From contig JAWKIQ010000001.1 of NCBI GenBank assembly GCA_041394185.1, forward strand, positions 620,001-684,000: a stretch of DNA of 64,000 nt, given 5' to 3'. This stretch comes from Acidimicrobiales bacterium. Its GTDB lineage: Bacteria; Actinomycetota; Acidimicrobiia; Acidimicrobiales; Poriferisodalaceae. The notes under the pieces are model-generated. The model was not told the origin of the DNA. It saw nothing but the letters and a program-made list of their open reading frames with translations, and made no database searches. The translations under genes and the position numbers were made by a program. Below are positions 25,529-34,106 of the stretch, in pieces; position 1 is the first letter of the stretch, and every line of letters starts with the position of its first letter.

Positions 25529-27228
25529 CGGGCCTCGCGCTCTTTGACCAGCTGGTCTCTGAGGGCCCGCTTGAGCATCTTGCCCGAGGCGTTTCGAGGC
25601 AGCGATTCGGTGACGATGGTGACAACCGTCGGCACCTTGAACCCGGCGATGTGTTCGCGCAGGTAGGCCTGCAGTTCTTCTGCCTCCAGCGTCTTGTCGG
25701 GCTTGACCATGACATGGGCGGCCACTTCCTCGCCCAACCGGGGATGCGGCAATCCGTACACGGCCGCCTCGTACACCGATGGATGGGTGTAGATCGCCGA
25801 CTCGACCTCTGCGCAATAGACGTTCTCGCCGCCGCGCAGGATCATGTCCTTGGCCCGGTCGGAGATGTACAGGAAGCCGTCGGCGTCGATGCGGCCTATG
25901 TCGCCGGTGCGGAGCCAACCGTCGACGATGGTCTCGGCGGTGGCCTCGGGCCGGTTCCAATAGCCACGAATCAGGTTGGGCCCCTTGAAGCGGATCTCGC
26001 CGGTCTCGCCGGTGGGCAGTTCGTTGCCGTCGTCGTCGGTGATGATCATGTCGACGATCGGCATGATCCGTCCGGTCGAGGTGGGGTGTTCGAGGTACGC
26101 GCGGCCCGAGTTGCCCGGGCCGTAGGCGTTGGTCTCGGTCATCCCGTATCCCAGCCGGGGGCCGCCCTTGGCGAAACTGCGGTCGATCCGCTTGACCAGT
26201 TCGGGCGGCATCGGGGCGCCGCCACCACCCACCGACACCAGCGACGAGGTGTCGCGGCTGGCGAAGTCTGGGTGTTCGAGGAGGTCCCAACTCATGGTCG
26301 GTACCCCGACGAGGCTGTTGACCCGCTCGCGTTCGATCAGCTCGAGGGCACGGCCAGGCTCCCACTTGTGCATCATGACGATGCGGGTGCCGATGCGGAT
26401 GGCCATCAGCATCACCGGAACCAAACCCGTGACATGGAACAACGGCACGGCCAGCAGCGAGGTCGGCTGAGGAGGGGGATCGTCGGTGGGAGCGTCGACC
26501 GGGTCGGTCAGGGTATTGACCACCGCCCGGGCGGTATAGGCCATGAGCGCGTGGATAACGGCGCGATGCGTGCTGACCGCACCCTTCGGGTGCCCTGTGG
26601 TGCCCGAGGTGTACAGAATCGATGCGTCGTCGTCGGGGTCGACGTCGACGGCTGGGAAGTCGGTTCGCTCATCGAGGATGTCTTCCAGGCGTACCGCGCC
26701 CGCGGCCAACTGCTGCTGGTCGCAGCGCAGGCCGACCAGGTTGGCCGGCCGGTTGGGCGACTCGATGGCGTCGATGCGCGAGATGCGCTCGGCATCGGCG
26801 AACACGACGGTGGGTGCGCAGTCGCCCAATGCGTAGTCGATCTCGTCTGGCTGCCACCAGGCGTTCATCGGCACGATGATGGCCCCGATCGAAACCGTGG
26901 CCACGTGTACTGCGGCCCATTCGGGGTAGTTGCGGCAGATGATCGCAACCCGGTCGCCCTTGCCCACACCGAAACGGTCGACCAGGGTGTTGGCGATGCG
27001 GCCCGCCAGAGCCATCATCTGGGCGCTGGTCCAGCGCTCGTCTTCGTAAACGATCAGTTCTGTGTCGCGGTCGGCCGCGACCGAGAACATCTCGGCCAGG
27101 TTCCGTGGAGCGTTCTTGAACACCAACATGTCGATGCCCCTGACGGTTGCGGGGGTCATCTCGAAGTTGGTGCCTGGCGCACAGACTCGCGCGCACGCCT
27201 CGTGGTAGTCGATGGGTTCGGCTGTCAT
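25525..27228 (-). CDS. AMP-dependent acyl-CoA synthetase/ligase
   Basis: A 567-residue adenylate-forming enzyme: P-loop YTSGTTGHPKGA, GYGMTETNA, the YISDRAKDMILRGGENVY hinge and the catalytic C-terminal Lys in LPRNASGKMLKRALR. It activates a carboxylic acid to its CoA thioester using ATP. A class of fatty-acid, aromatic or cyclic acid ligases fits equally well. It is translationally coupled to an SDR downstream. Confidence 0.93.
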   Translation of the reverse strand: MTAEPIDYHEACARVCAPGTNFEMTPATVRGIDMLVFKNAPRNLAEMFSVAADRDTELIVYEDERWTSAQMMALAGRIANTLVDRFGVGKGDRVAIICRNYPEWAAVHVATVSIGAIIVPMNAWWQPDEIDYALGDCAPTVVFADAERISRIDAIESPNRPANLVGLRCDQQQLAAGAVRLEDILDERTDFPAVDVDPDDDASILYTSGTTGHPKGAVSTHRAVIHALMAYTARAVVNTLTDPVDAPTDDPPPQPTSLLAVPLFHVTGLVPVMLMAIRIGTRIVMMHKWEPGRALELIERERVNSLVGVPTMSWDLLEHPDFASRDTSSLVSVGGGGAPMPPELVKRIDRSFAKGGPRLGYGMTETNAYGPGNSGRAYLEHPTSTGRIMPIVDMIITDDDGNELPTGETGEIRFKGPNLIRGYWNRPEATAETIVDGWLRTGDIGRIDADGFLYISDRAKDMILRGGENVYCAEVESAIYTHPSVYEAAVYGLPHPRLGEEVAAHVMVKPDKTLEAEELQAYLREHIAGFKVPTVVTIVTESLPRNASGKMLKRALRDQLVKEREAR

Positions 27229-27289
27229 CGACGGCGAATGGTAGGGGAGCGCCGCGTGCCCGCACGAGTCGCCGACTGTCGCGGCGTGC

Positions 27290-28183
27290 TCAGACCCCCA
27301 GCCGCGACCCGATCGAGTCGGCCCGCAGGGTCGTTTCGGTGATCAGGTCGTGCAGTTCTACTGCGTCCAGGCGCATCCAACCGCTGACCAAGGGCATCAG
27401 GTTGTCCTCGACGGTGTCTATCGCTGCGCCCGCGTAGCCGATGTGGTCCGCCATGGCCGAGGGGAACATCGCAGCATCGGCCAGGCGCACCACCTCGGCC
27501 AGCCGTGAGACCGTGCCGGGCAGCAGAGCGCTCGGGTCGTGGTGGTGTTCTATGACCCCGACCAGGCGGCCCGGAAGGCCCCACCCCTTGGCAGCAACGG
27601 CGCCCAGTGCAGCGTGGTCGATGCCGTACACCGATTCCTCGGTCGCGAGCAGACCCTCAGGGCTGTCCCACGGCGCGTCGTCGACCTCGTGCAAGAGATC
27701 GGACGATTCTTGGAACATCACGAGGCGGCCGACGTCGTGCAGCAGCCCGCCCAGGTAGGCCTCGTTGGCGTCCAGGCCCGTGTCGCCGGCCCTGATGGTG
27801 ATCTCGCGGGCGGCGATGGCGACCTGAATCGAGTGGCGCCACAGGCTGCGTTCCCATTCGTCTCGGGGCACGAACACCCTGGTGATGCCGGTCGAGATCA
27901 GCATCTCGACGGCTGCCGAACTGCCTACCCTGGCCAGCGCCGATCCGATCGTGCATATAGGCGATGCAGGCGAGCTGGCTGCGGAGTTCGCGGCGGACAC
28001 TATGTGAATGGCAAAGCTCGGGTCAGACGCCACCAGTTCCTCGACCTCGTCGGAGTAGCCCTTCGAGGCTCGGTCCAGCTCGACCAGCCTCGCGATCACC
28101 GACGGCAGGCTGGGAAGCTCTCTGAAATGCCCCGTGCCAGACGCGAACGACGGCTGGGGCCTGGTTCTCGTTCGGTCGACCAT
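27290..28183 (-). CDS. HDOD-domain signalling protein
   Basis: A 297-residue cytosolic protein. Residues ~20-210 fit HDOD: LPSLPSVIARLVELD, ASDPSFAIHIVSAANSA, GLLHDVGRLVMFQ with the HD pair, and VIEHHHDPS. HDOD proteins are HD-fold signalling proteins that often act with chemotaxis or cyclic-di-GMP systems and usually lack hydrolase activity. It is a lone gene; the upstream ~130 bp divide it from the divergent alpha/beta hydrolase. A GGDEF/EAL protein is encoded further right, but no direct link is visible. Confidence 0.88.
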   Translation of the reverse strand: MVDRTRTRPQPSFASGTGHFRELPSLPSVIARLVELDRASKGYSDEVEELVASDPSFAIHIVSAANSAASSPASPICTIGSALARVGSSAAVEMLISTGITRVFVPRDEWERSLWRHSIQVAIAAREITIRAGDTGLDANEAYLGGLLHDVGRLVMFQESSDLLHEVDDAPWDSPEGLLATEESVYGIDHAALGAVAAKGWGLPGRLVGVIEHHHDPSALLPGTVSRLAEVVRLADAAMFPSAMADHIGYAGAAIDTVEDNLMPLVSGWMRLDAVELHDLITETTLRADSIGSRLGV

Positions 28184-28318
28184 CTGCGCTCACCGCTCCC
28201 TTCGGGCTCACACACCTGAGTATCTGATCGGCTCGCGAGGGTGACGATTTCAGCGACATTCGCGTGACGGCGATTTCACAACACTGCGTCAGTGCGTGCT
28301 GCGGCTAGATTCCGACCC

Positions 28319-29191
28319 ATGCCTCAGGCCCAGAACGACTCGATAACCCTGGAATTCGACCACTTCGGCGATCGCTCCAACCCCGCTCTGTTGCTGATCA
28401 TGGGCTTTGGTGCCCAGATGACGGCGTGGGACGAGCGCTTTTGCCGGATGCTCGCCGACGCGGGCTTGTTCGTGGTGCGATTCGACAACAGAGACTGCGG
28501 ACTCAGCTCGAAGACCGCGGGTGATCCACCAGATCTCATGACGCTGATGGGGGCGGCCCTCATGGGCCAAGCGATCGGCGATGTGCCCTACACCCTGGCC
28601 GACATGGCAGCCGACGCCATGTCCGTCCTGGATGCCCTCGACATCGAACAGGCCCACGTGGCCGGGGCCTCAATGGGCGGGATGATCACCCAGCGAGTCG
28701 CCATCAACCACGCCGATCGCGTCTTGTCGATGACGTCGATCATGTCGACCACGGGTGATCGCTCGGTCGGCCAGGCCGACCCCGAGGCGATGGCGGCCCT
28801 GATAGCGCCTCCGCCAGCCGAGCGCGATGCCATAATCGAGCACGGCGTGAAGCTCACAAAGGTCATCTCGGGTCCGCTCTTCGACGAACAGAAGGCCCGC
28901 CGCCGCGCCATCGAGACCTACGAGCGATCGTTCTACCCCCAAGGGGCCCCGTTCCAGATGGCCGCCATCTTGTCCGACGGCGATCGCACCGAAGAGCTCA
29001 ACCAGCTCGACGTGCCCGCTCTGGTGATCCACGGAGCCGCCGACCGCTTGATCACGCCATCGGGTGGCGAGGCCACAGCGGCCGCCATACCGGGCGCAAC
29101 ATTGCTGGTGCTCGACCAGATGGGCCACGACCTGCCCGAGCCGCTGTGGCCCCAGATGGTCGCAGCGATGGTCGAGGTAGCCGGCATCTAG
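28319..29191 (+). CDS. Alpha/beta hydrolase
   Basis: A 290-residue alpha/beta-hydrolase: oxyanion region LLLIMGFGAQMTAWDE, FDNRDCGLSSK, nucleophile elbow AGASMGGMITQ with the catalytic Ser, Asp in VIHGAADRLITP and His in QMGHDLPEPLW. This subgroup (RDCGLS motif) includes esterases such as aclacinomycin methylesterase-like enzymes. No operon partner is present. The start ATG at 28319 was chosen to match the usual short N terminus. Confidence 0.88.
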   Translation: MPQAQNDSITLEFDHFGDRSNPALLLIMGFGAQMTAWDERFCRMLADAGLFVVRFDNRDCGLSSKTAGDPPDLMTLMGAALMGQAIGDVPYTLADMAADAMSVLDALDIEQAHVAGASMGGMITQRVAINHADRVLSMTSIMSTTGDRSVGQADPEAMAALIAPPPAERDAIIEHGVKLTKVISGPLFDEQKARRRAIETYERSFYPQGAPFQMAAILSDGDRTEELNQLDVPALVIHGAADRLITPSGGEATAAAIPGATLLVLDQMGHDLPEPLWPQMVAAMVEVAGI

Positions 29192-29217
29192 CCGGCCAGG
29201 GGTGGGGGCTAGGCCGG
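29192..29217. terminator. Inverted repeat between convergent genes
   Basis: CCGGCC and GGCCGG, 14 bases apart, form a 6-bp stem starting just after the hydrolase stop and overlapping the stop of the opposite-strand phosphodiesterase. It may act as a two-way terminator. It has no U tract. Confidence 0.4.
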
Positions 29218-30294
29218 TGTCAGCGTCGGCGCCGGCAGGTCGACCCCAAGCAGCTCGGCCACCCAGCGGGCCCACGCAGTGGCCGCAGGGCGCGCCGAGC
29301 ACACCAGGTTCGACAGCGGCCGCACCGCGGGGTGTCCGCCTGCCACGAGCGCGAGTTGCCCGGTGGTGCGCGGGCTGCCGTGGTCGGCAGCCAGCTTGCT
29401 GGCTTCGGCCCCGAACGACTGGCCGGGCTGGCCCCACACGACGTGGTGCCGACGATCGAGCGACCGCACTCCCTCTATTCCCGGTATGGCCAGCAGCCGA
29501 GACTGTCTGACCTCGCCAACCACCAGCGCGGCCGTTCCCTGGTTCTCGACCTCGACCTCTTGGCCGTCTTCGGTCAGGTCGTGCAGGTGGGCGGTCAGGT
29601 CGATCGGAGCGTTGGGGCCGATGTCTTCCTGGTCGTGGTCGCTGACGACCATCACAACCGAGTCGTCCCAGCAGGGGCGCAGCAGCTCGAGGAGGCTGGC
29701 CAGCGAGGCGTCTGTAAGCCTGGCCTGGGCCAACGCTTCGGCGCTGTCGGCACCGAAATGGTGCCTGGCACCATCGACCGAGTCGAGCTGGACGAAGACG
29801 AAATCTGCCGATGCGACGTCGAGGCGCGACGCGGCGCCGACCACCTCGTCATCGGCGATGTAGCCCCCGATGTTGCGTCTGGTGCCCACAGGGATCGATG
29901 GTGTCGGCGGCCAGCAAGCGTCGGAACGCTGAGCCGCACAAACGCCTATCAGGTTGTGATCTCCCACCGCAGCGACCGACCGCAGGCCAGCCGCGTGGCA
30001 GGCGTCGAACAGTGTGCTGACCGGTTGCGTGTCATCAACGCCAACCGGGCCAGTCACAGCTGAGCTGACCCAGCGGCCGTCGACTCGAACCCGGTTGGTG
30101 ATTACGCCGTGCTCGATCGTCGAAAGGCCGGTGACGAAGGTCGCGTGGTTGGGGTAGGTCGCACCCGTCAACTCGCCGATGCCGCCCTCTGGATTCCAGC
30201 CCCCCTCGTGGGCCAAAGACCACAACATCGGTGTGGTATCTGGCCCCACGGTGCGGCTCGAAAAGGCGTCCAGAACGATGAGCGCGACCTTCAT
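29209..30294 (-). CDS. Type I phosphodiesterase/alkaline phosphatase superfamily protein
   Basis: A 361-residue protein of the alkaline-phosphatase superfamily, nucleotide pyrophosphatase/phosphodiesterase group. Metal and nucleophile motifs are seen: VALIVLDAFSS (first Asp), GATYPNHATFVTGL (Thr nucleophile in the TYPNH context), LDSVDGARHHFG and MVVSDHDQED. No signal peptide is evident, so it appears cytosolic. It hydrolyses a phosphate mono- or diester of unknown identity. It is monocistronic and convergent with the hydrolase gene. Confidence 0.85.
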   Translation of the reverse strand: MKVALIVLDAFSSRTVGPDTTPMLWSLAHEGGWNPEGGIGELTGATYPNHATFVTGLSTIEHGVITNRVRVDGRWVSSAVTGPVGVDDTQPVSTLFDACHAAGLRSVAAVGDHNLIGVCAAQRSDACWPPTPSIPVGTRRNIGGYIADDEVVGAASRLDVASADFVFVQLDSVDGARHHFGADSAEALAQARLTDASLASLLELLRPCWDDSVVMVVSDHDQEDIGPNAPIDLTAHLHDLTEDGQEVEVENQGTAALVVGEVRQSRLLAIPGIEGVRSLDRRHHVVWGQPGQSFGAEASKLAADHGSPRTTGQLALVAGGHPAVRPLSNLVCSARPAATAWARWVAELLGVDLPAPTLTPA

Positions 30295-30443
30295 GGTGCG
30301 AAGGTACGGTGTGGCAAGGCGGTTGCCCAGTCAGGTCGCCATACATTCACCTCGTCTTCAACCCGGCGAGCCTTCTCGTCACCGAGCCGACACGGCCACG
30401 GGCGAACCAAGTCGAGCTACAGTCGGGGCGTAAGGTGCTACCG

Positions 30444-30450
30444 AAAGGAG
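30444..30450 (+). promoter_or_regulatory. Shine-Dalgarno that decides a GTG start
   Basis: AAAGGAG lies 7 nt before the GTG at 30458 and only 1 nt before an in-frame TTG at 30452, so the GTG is taken as the start of the FAD-subunit gene. Confidence 0.8.
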
Positions 30451-30457
30451 TTTGGCG

Positions 30458-31183
30458 GTGCCAAACGTGTTGGCTTACCACCGGCCCGCGAGCCTCGACG
30501 AGGCGGCGGGGCTGGCCAGCGGGCCAAATGCCAAGATCATCGGCGGCGGAACGGTTGCCGTACCCGCAGCGCGCAAGCCCTCCGACGAGGGTGTCGAGAT
30601 AGTCGATCTGCAGGCTCTGGGGCTCGATGAGGTTCGCACCGACGGCGATCGCGTGAGCCTCGGAGCGATGGTGCGCCTCGGTGATCTGATGAACGACGCG
30701 TCTGTTCCGAGCGTGCTGCGCGACCTGGCCAGGCGTGAGCTCCCATCGGCTCTTCGCAACCAGGCCACCGTCGGGGGCACGGTTGCCCAGCGCGACGGCG
30801 AATCGGTTCTGCTGGCCGGCCTGCTGGCATTCGACGCAACCGTCGATGTGCACGGCGCCGGAACTGTGTCGTTGGCCGACTACTTGGCGCAGGCGCCTGC
30901 CGGCATCGTCACCGCCGTCAGCGTTGCCACCGCCGGAGCCGCAGCCGTCGAAGGTACCGGTCGCACGCCCGCCGACGTACCGATCGTCGCAGCGGTTGCC
31001 CGGGTGGCAGACGGCAACACCACTGTTGCGCTCACCGGCGTCGCCTCCTGTCCGGTGCTGGTCGACCCGTCCGACCCGGCCCAGGGGCTCGAACCACAGG
31101 CCGACTTCCGGGGAAGCGCCCAATACAGGCTCCACCTCGCCAAGACCCTCACAACTCGCGCAATCGCGGCAGCTCAGAGGTAG
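30458..31183 (+). CDS. CoxM/XdhB-like FAD-binding subunit, short and divergent
   Basis: A 241-residue protein of the molybdenum hydroxylase FAD-subunit family: an N-terminal PCMH-type fold (LAYHRPASLDEAAGLASGP, KIIGGGTVAVPAAR), then RNQATVGGTVAQRDGESV in place of the usual TxGGNxxxxSPxxD, and a CO-dehydrogenase-flavoprotein-like C-terminal region. It is about 40-50 residues shorter than typical members, and the conserved Asn/Ser-Pro FAD contacts are changed (GGT, QRDGE). It is followed 4 bp later by the Mo subunit, whose iron-sulfur ligands are missing. Electron transfer through this subunit is therefore doubtful. Confidence 0.8.
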   Translation: MPNVLAYHRPASLDEAAGLASGPNAKIIGGGTVAVPAARKPSDEGVEIVDLQALGLDEVRTDGDRVSLGAMVRLGDLMNDASVPSVLRDLARRELPSALRNQATVGGTVAQRDGESVLLAGLLAFDATVDVHGAGTVSLADYLAQAPAGIVTAVSVATAGAAAVEGTGRTPADVPIVAAVARVADGNTTVALTGVASCPVLVDPSDPAQGLEPQADFRGSAQYRLHLAKTLTTRAIAAAQR

Positions 31184-31187
31184 ACCC

Positions 31188-34103
31188 ATGCAGATCGAAC
31201 TGAACCTCAACGGCAAGGCGACCTCGATCGAGTGTCAGCCCCACGACACCCTGTTGCGGGTACTCCGCGGCCAGGGCCTCGTCAGCGTTCGCTATGGCTC
31301 CGACACGGGCGAGACGGGCGCATCGGCGGTCTTGATCGACGGCAGGCTCGTCAACACCGACTGCATGCTCGCCGCCCAGGCCGACGGCCACGAAATAATC
31401 ACCGTCGAGCACTTCAACGAACCCGAACTGACCCCGATCCAGGCCGCCTTTGCCGCCACGGGCGCCATGCAGTCTGGCTACTCGACCCCGGCGATGATCC
31501 TGGGGACGTGGGCGATGTTGCAGGCCAACCCCAACCCGTCCGAGGCCGACATCCGCGACATGCTCAGCGGCATCTTGGACCGCGAGACCGGCTATGTGAA
31601 GCCCGTCGAGGCCATCAAGCGGGCGGCCGCGCTGATGCGTGGCGAGACCACCGAACCCTTCGGAACAGTGCTGTTGCCGCCCCTCACCGATGGCAAGAAC
31701 CCTGCCGACATGTCGGCGGTCGACGCCCTTCCCGATGTATCGCCGGCGCTTCCCAAGGTGATCCCGTCACGCGACGTGCCAGAGATGGCGGTGGTGGGTA
31801 AACCTGAAGTAAAGGTCGATGCCCTGAAGCTGGTGAAGGGCAACCCCGCCTTCACCGACGACTTCGAAGAGCGCGGTCAGCTGGTTGCCCGGGTGCTGCG
31901 CAGCCCTCACGCCCACGCCCGCATCCTCGACATAGACGACTCCAAGGCCAGGGCCCTGCCCGGTGTGCATGCGGTGTTGCACTACAAGAACACACCGCGG
32001 ATCAAGTACGCGTCGGGTGGCCAGAGCTGGCCCAACCCCCACCCCCACGACCAGGTCAGCTTCGACAACAAGGTCCGCCACGTCGGCGACCGGGTCGCAG
32101 CCGTTGCCGCCGACACCCTCGAGATCGCCGACGAAGCGCTGCGCCTGATCGACGTCACCTATGAGGTGCTGCCGGCCGTGTTCGACGAGCTGGAGGCCAT
32201 CAAGCCCGGCGCTCCGGTGATTCACGACGAAGAAGACACCACCGACATCCACGACCGCGAACGCAACGTCGTGCATCACATCAAGGCCGAGCGCGGCGAT
32301 GTCGAAGCCGCCCTGGCCACCGCCGACCACGTGTTCGAGCAGACGTTCCGGGTGCATCAGGTGCAGCAGGTTCCGATCGAGAACCACATCGCCGTGGCCT
32401 GGCTCGACTCCGACGAGCGGATGGTGGTGCGCACTGCCACCCAGGTGCCGTTCCACGCCCGTCGCATGCTGGCGCCGCTGATCGGTCGCGAAATCAAGGA
32501 CGTGCGGGTCATCAAGCCCCGCATCGGTGGCGGCTTCGGCGCCAAGCAGGAGATGCTGATCGAAGACATCGTCGCCCACCTGGCCCAAGCGACGCGCCGA
32601 CCGGTCAAGCTCGAACTCAACCGCGAGGAAGAATTCATAGCGGCGCGCACCAGGCACCCTCAAACTCTGGTCTATCGCACGGGTGTCAGCAACGACGGCA
32701 CCCTGGTGGCGCAGGATCTGAAGATCATCGGCAACACCGGGCCCTACGGAACCCACGCCTACACGGTGCAGACGGTGTCTGGCCTGCGTGGCCTCACCCA
32801 GTACAACTGCCCGAACAAGCGCTTCGACTGCGAGGTCGCCTACACCAATATCCCGGTGCCCGGCGCATATCGCGGCTATGGCGCCCCACAGGCCGAGTTC
32901 GCTCTAGAAGCACACATGGAAGACATCGCCCACGAGCTGGGCTTGGACCCCATCGAGTTCAAGCGCCAGAACTGGGTGACCGTTGGCAGCGAACTGAACA
33001 TCGCACCACACCTGGGCGAGAGGGCCGTCGCCGAGGGCGACCTCGACGAGTACCCGCGGGTGATGAGCTGCGGCACCGAAGAGTGTGTTGCCCAGGGCAT
33101 GCGCGCCATCGGCTGGGATCGCCGAAACGACCCCGATTGGATAGCGCCCGCCGATCGCCCCAACATCCGTCGGGGTCTCGGGTTCGCCTTCTGCATGCAC
33201 GGCACTGCCATCCCGTTCCTCGACATGGGTGGCTGCAGCATCAAGATCAACGACGACGGCTCGTTCAACATGCTCATCGGCGCCACCGACCTGGGCACCG
33301 GGGCCGACACGGTCATCGGCCAGATCGCAGCCGAGGTGTTGGGCGTTCCGCTCGACGACATCAAGGTCTATTCCTCCGACACCGACATGACCCCGTTCGA
33401 CACCGGCGCCTATGCGTCGTCCACCACCTACATCTCGGGCACCGCTGCCAAGCTGGCCGCCGAGAAGGTGCGCGAGCGCATCAAGGAGCGGGCGGCCAAG
33501 ATGTTGGGTGTCGAGCATCCGTGCACCATCGAGTTGCGCGACAAGCGTGCCTGGGCGCCCGACGGGTCTTCGGTGTCGCTCGAAGACATCGCCCTCGACT
33601 CGCTGCACATGGAAGACCACGAGCAGATCATGGGAACGGCGTCTTACGTATCGCCCGAGTGTCCGCCCCCGTTCGGCGCCCAGTTCGCCGAGATCGAGGT
33701 CGACACCGACACCGGCCAGGTCACGGTCACCAAGCTGGTGATGGCTGTCGACTGTGGCGTGGCGATCAACCCGGTGACGGCGTCTGGCCAGGTCGAGGGC
33801 GGCATCATCCAGGCGTTGGGTTATGCCCATTGCGAGGAGTACGCCTTCGACGAGAACGGCCGCATGCTGAACTCCGACCTGGGTCCCTACAAGATCTACC
33901 GTGCAGACGAGATGCCCGACATCGAGGTGTTCCTGGTGCAGACCATGGAAGACTCGGGGCCCTTCGGAGCCAAGGCCGTAGCCGAGATCCCCAAGGACGG
34001 CGTGGCTCCGGCCATCCGCAACGCAATCTTGAACGCCACAGGCGCACGCATAGACAACCTTCCGTTCACCCCCGAGCGGGTCTGGAAGGCTCTGCAGGGG
34101 TAG
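31188..34103 (+). CDS. Xanthine-dehydrogenase-type molybdenum protein fused to a [2Fe-2S]-fold domain that lacks all cluster cysteines
   Basis: A 971-residue fusion. Residues 1-155 keep the fold and flanking sequence of the two-cluster [2Fe-2S] subunit, but the eight expected cysteine positions are Ser38, Glu42, Ser46, Asp58, Ser96, Ser99, Asp131 and Glu133 (YGSDTGETGAS, QSGYSTPA, GILDRETGY). Residues ~200-970 are a full molybdopterin-binding hydroxylase: RSPHAHARI, GGGFGAKQE, AYRGYGAPQ, DLGTGADT and the C-terminal GAKAVAE with the catalytic Glu. The Mo domain looks functional, yet the usual electron path Mo-FeS-FeS-FAD cannot exist. The enzyme may be non-redox, or may hand electrons on differently. 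Operon partners are the FAD-like subunit, an SsnA-like amidohydrolase and XdhC. The substrate is unknown; a purine or other N-heterocycle is plausible. Confidence 0.9.
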   Translation: MQIELNLNGKATSIECQPHDTLLRVLRGQGLVSVRYGSDTGETGASAVLIDGRLVNTDCMLAAQADGHEIITVEHFNEPELTPIQAAFAATGAMQSGYSTPAMILGTWAMLQANPNPSEADIRDMLSGILDRETGYVKPVEAIKRAAALMRGETTEPFGTVLLPPLTDGKNPADMSAVDALPDVSPALPKVIPSRDVPEMAVVGKPEVKVDALKLVKGNPAFTDDFEERGQLVARVLRSPHAHARILDIDDSKARALPGVHAVLHYKNTPRIKYASGGQSWPNPHPHDQVSFDNKVRHVGDRVAAVAADTLEIADEALRLIDVTYEVLPAVFDELEAIKPGAPVIHDEEDTTDIHDRERNVVHHIKAERGDVEAALATADHVFEQTFRVHQVQQVPIENHIAVAWLDSDERMVVRTATQVPFHARRMLAPLIGREIKDVRVIKPRIGGGFGAKQEMLIEDIVAHLAQATRRPVKLELNREEEFIAARTRHPQTLVYRTGVSNDGTLVAQDLKIIGNTGPYGTHAYTVQTVSGLRGLTQYNCPNKRFDCEVAYTNIPVPGAYRGYGAPQAEFALEAHMEDIAHELGLDPIEFKRQNWVTVGSELNIAPHLGERAVAEGDLDEYPRVMSCGTEECVAQGMRAIGWDRRNDPDWIAPADRPNIRRGLGFAFCMHGTAIPFLDMGGCSIKINDDGSFNMLIGATDLGTGADTVIGQIAAEVLGVPLDDIKVYSSDTDMTPFDTGAYASSTTYISGTAAKLAAEKVRERIKERAAKMLGVEHPCTIELRDKRAWAPDGSSVSLEDIALDSLHMEDHEQIMGTASYVSPECPPPFGAQFAEIEVDTDTGQVTVTKLVMAVDCGVAINPVTASGQVEGGIIQALGYAHCEEYAFDENGRMLNSDLGPYKIYRADEMPDIEVFLVQTMEDSGPFGAKAVAEIPKDGVAPAIRNAILNATGARIDNLPFTPERVWKALQG

Positions 34104-34106
34104 GCG

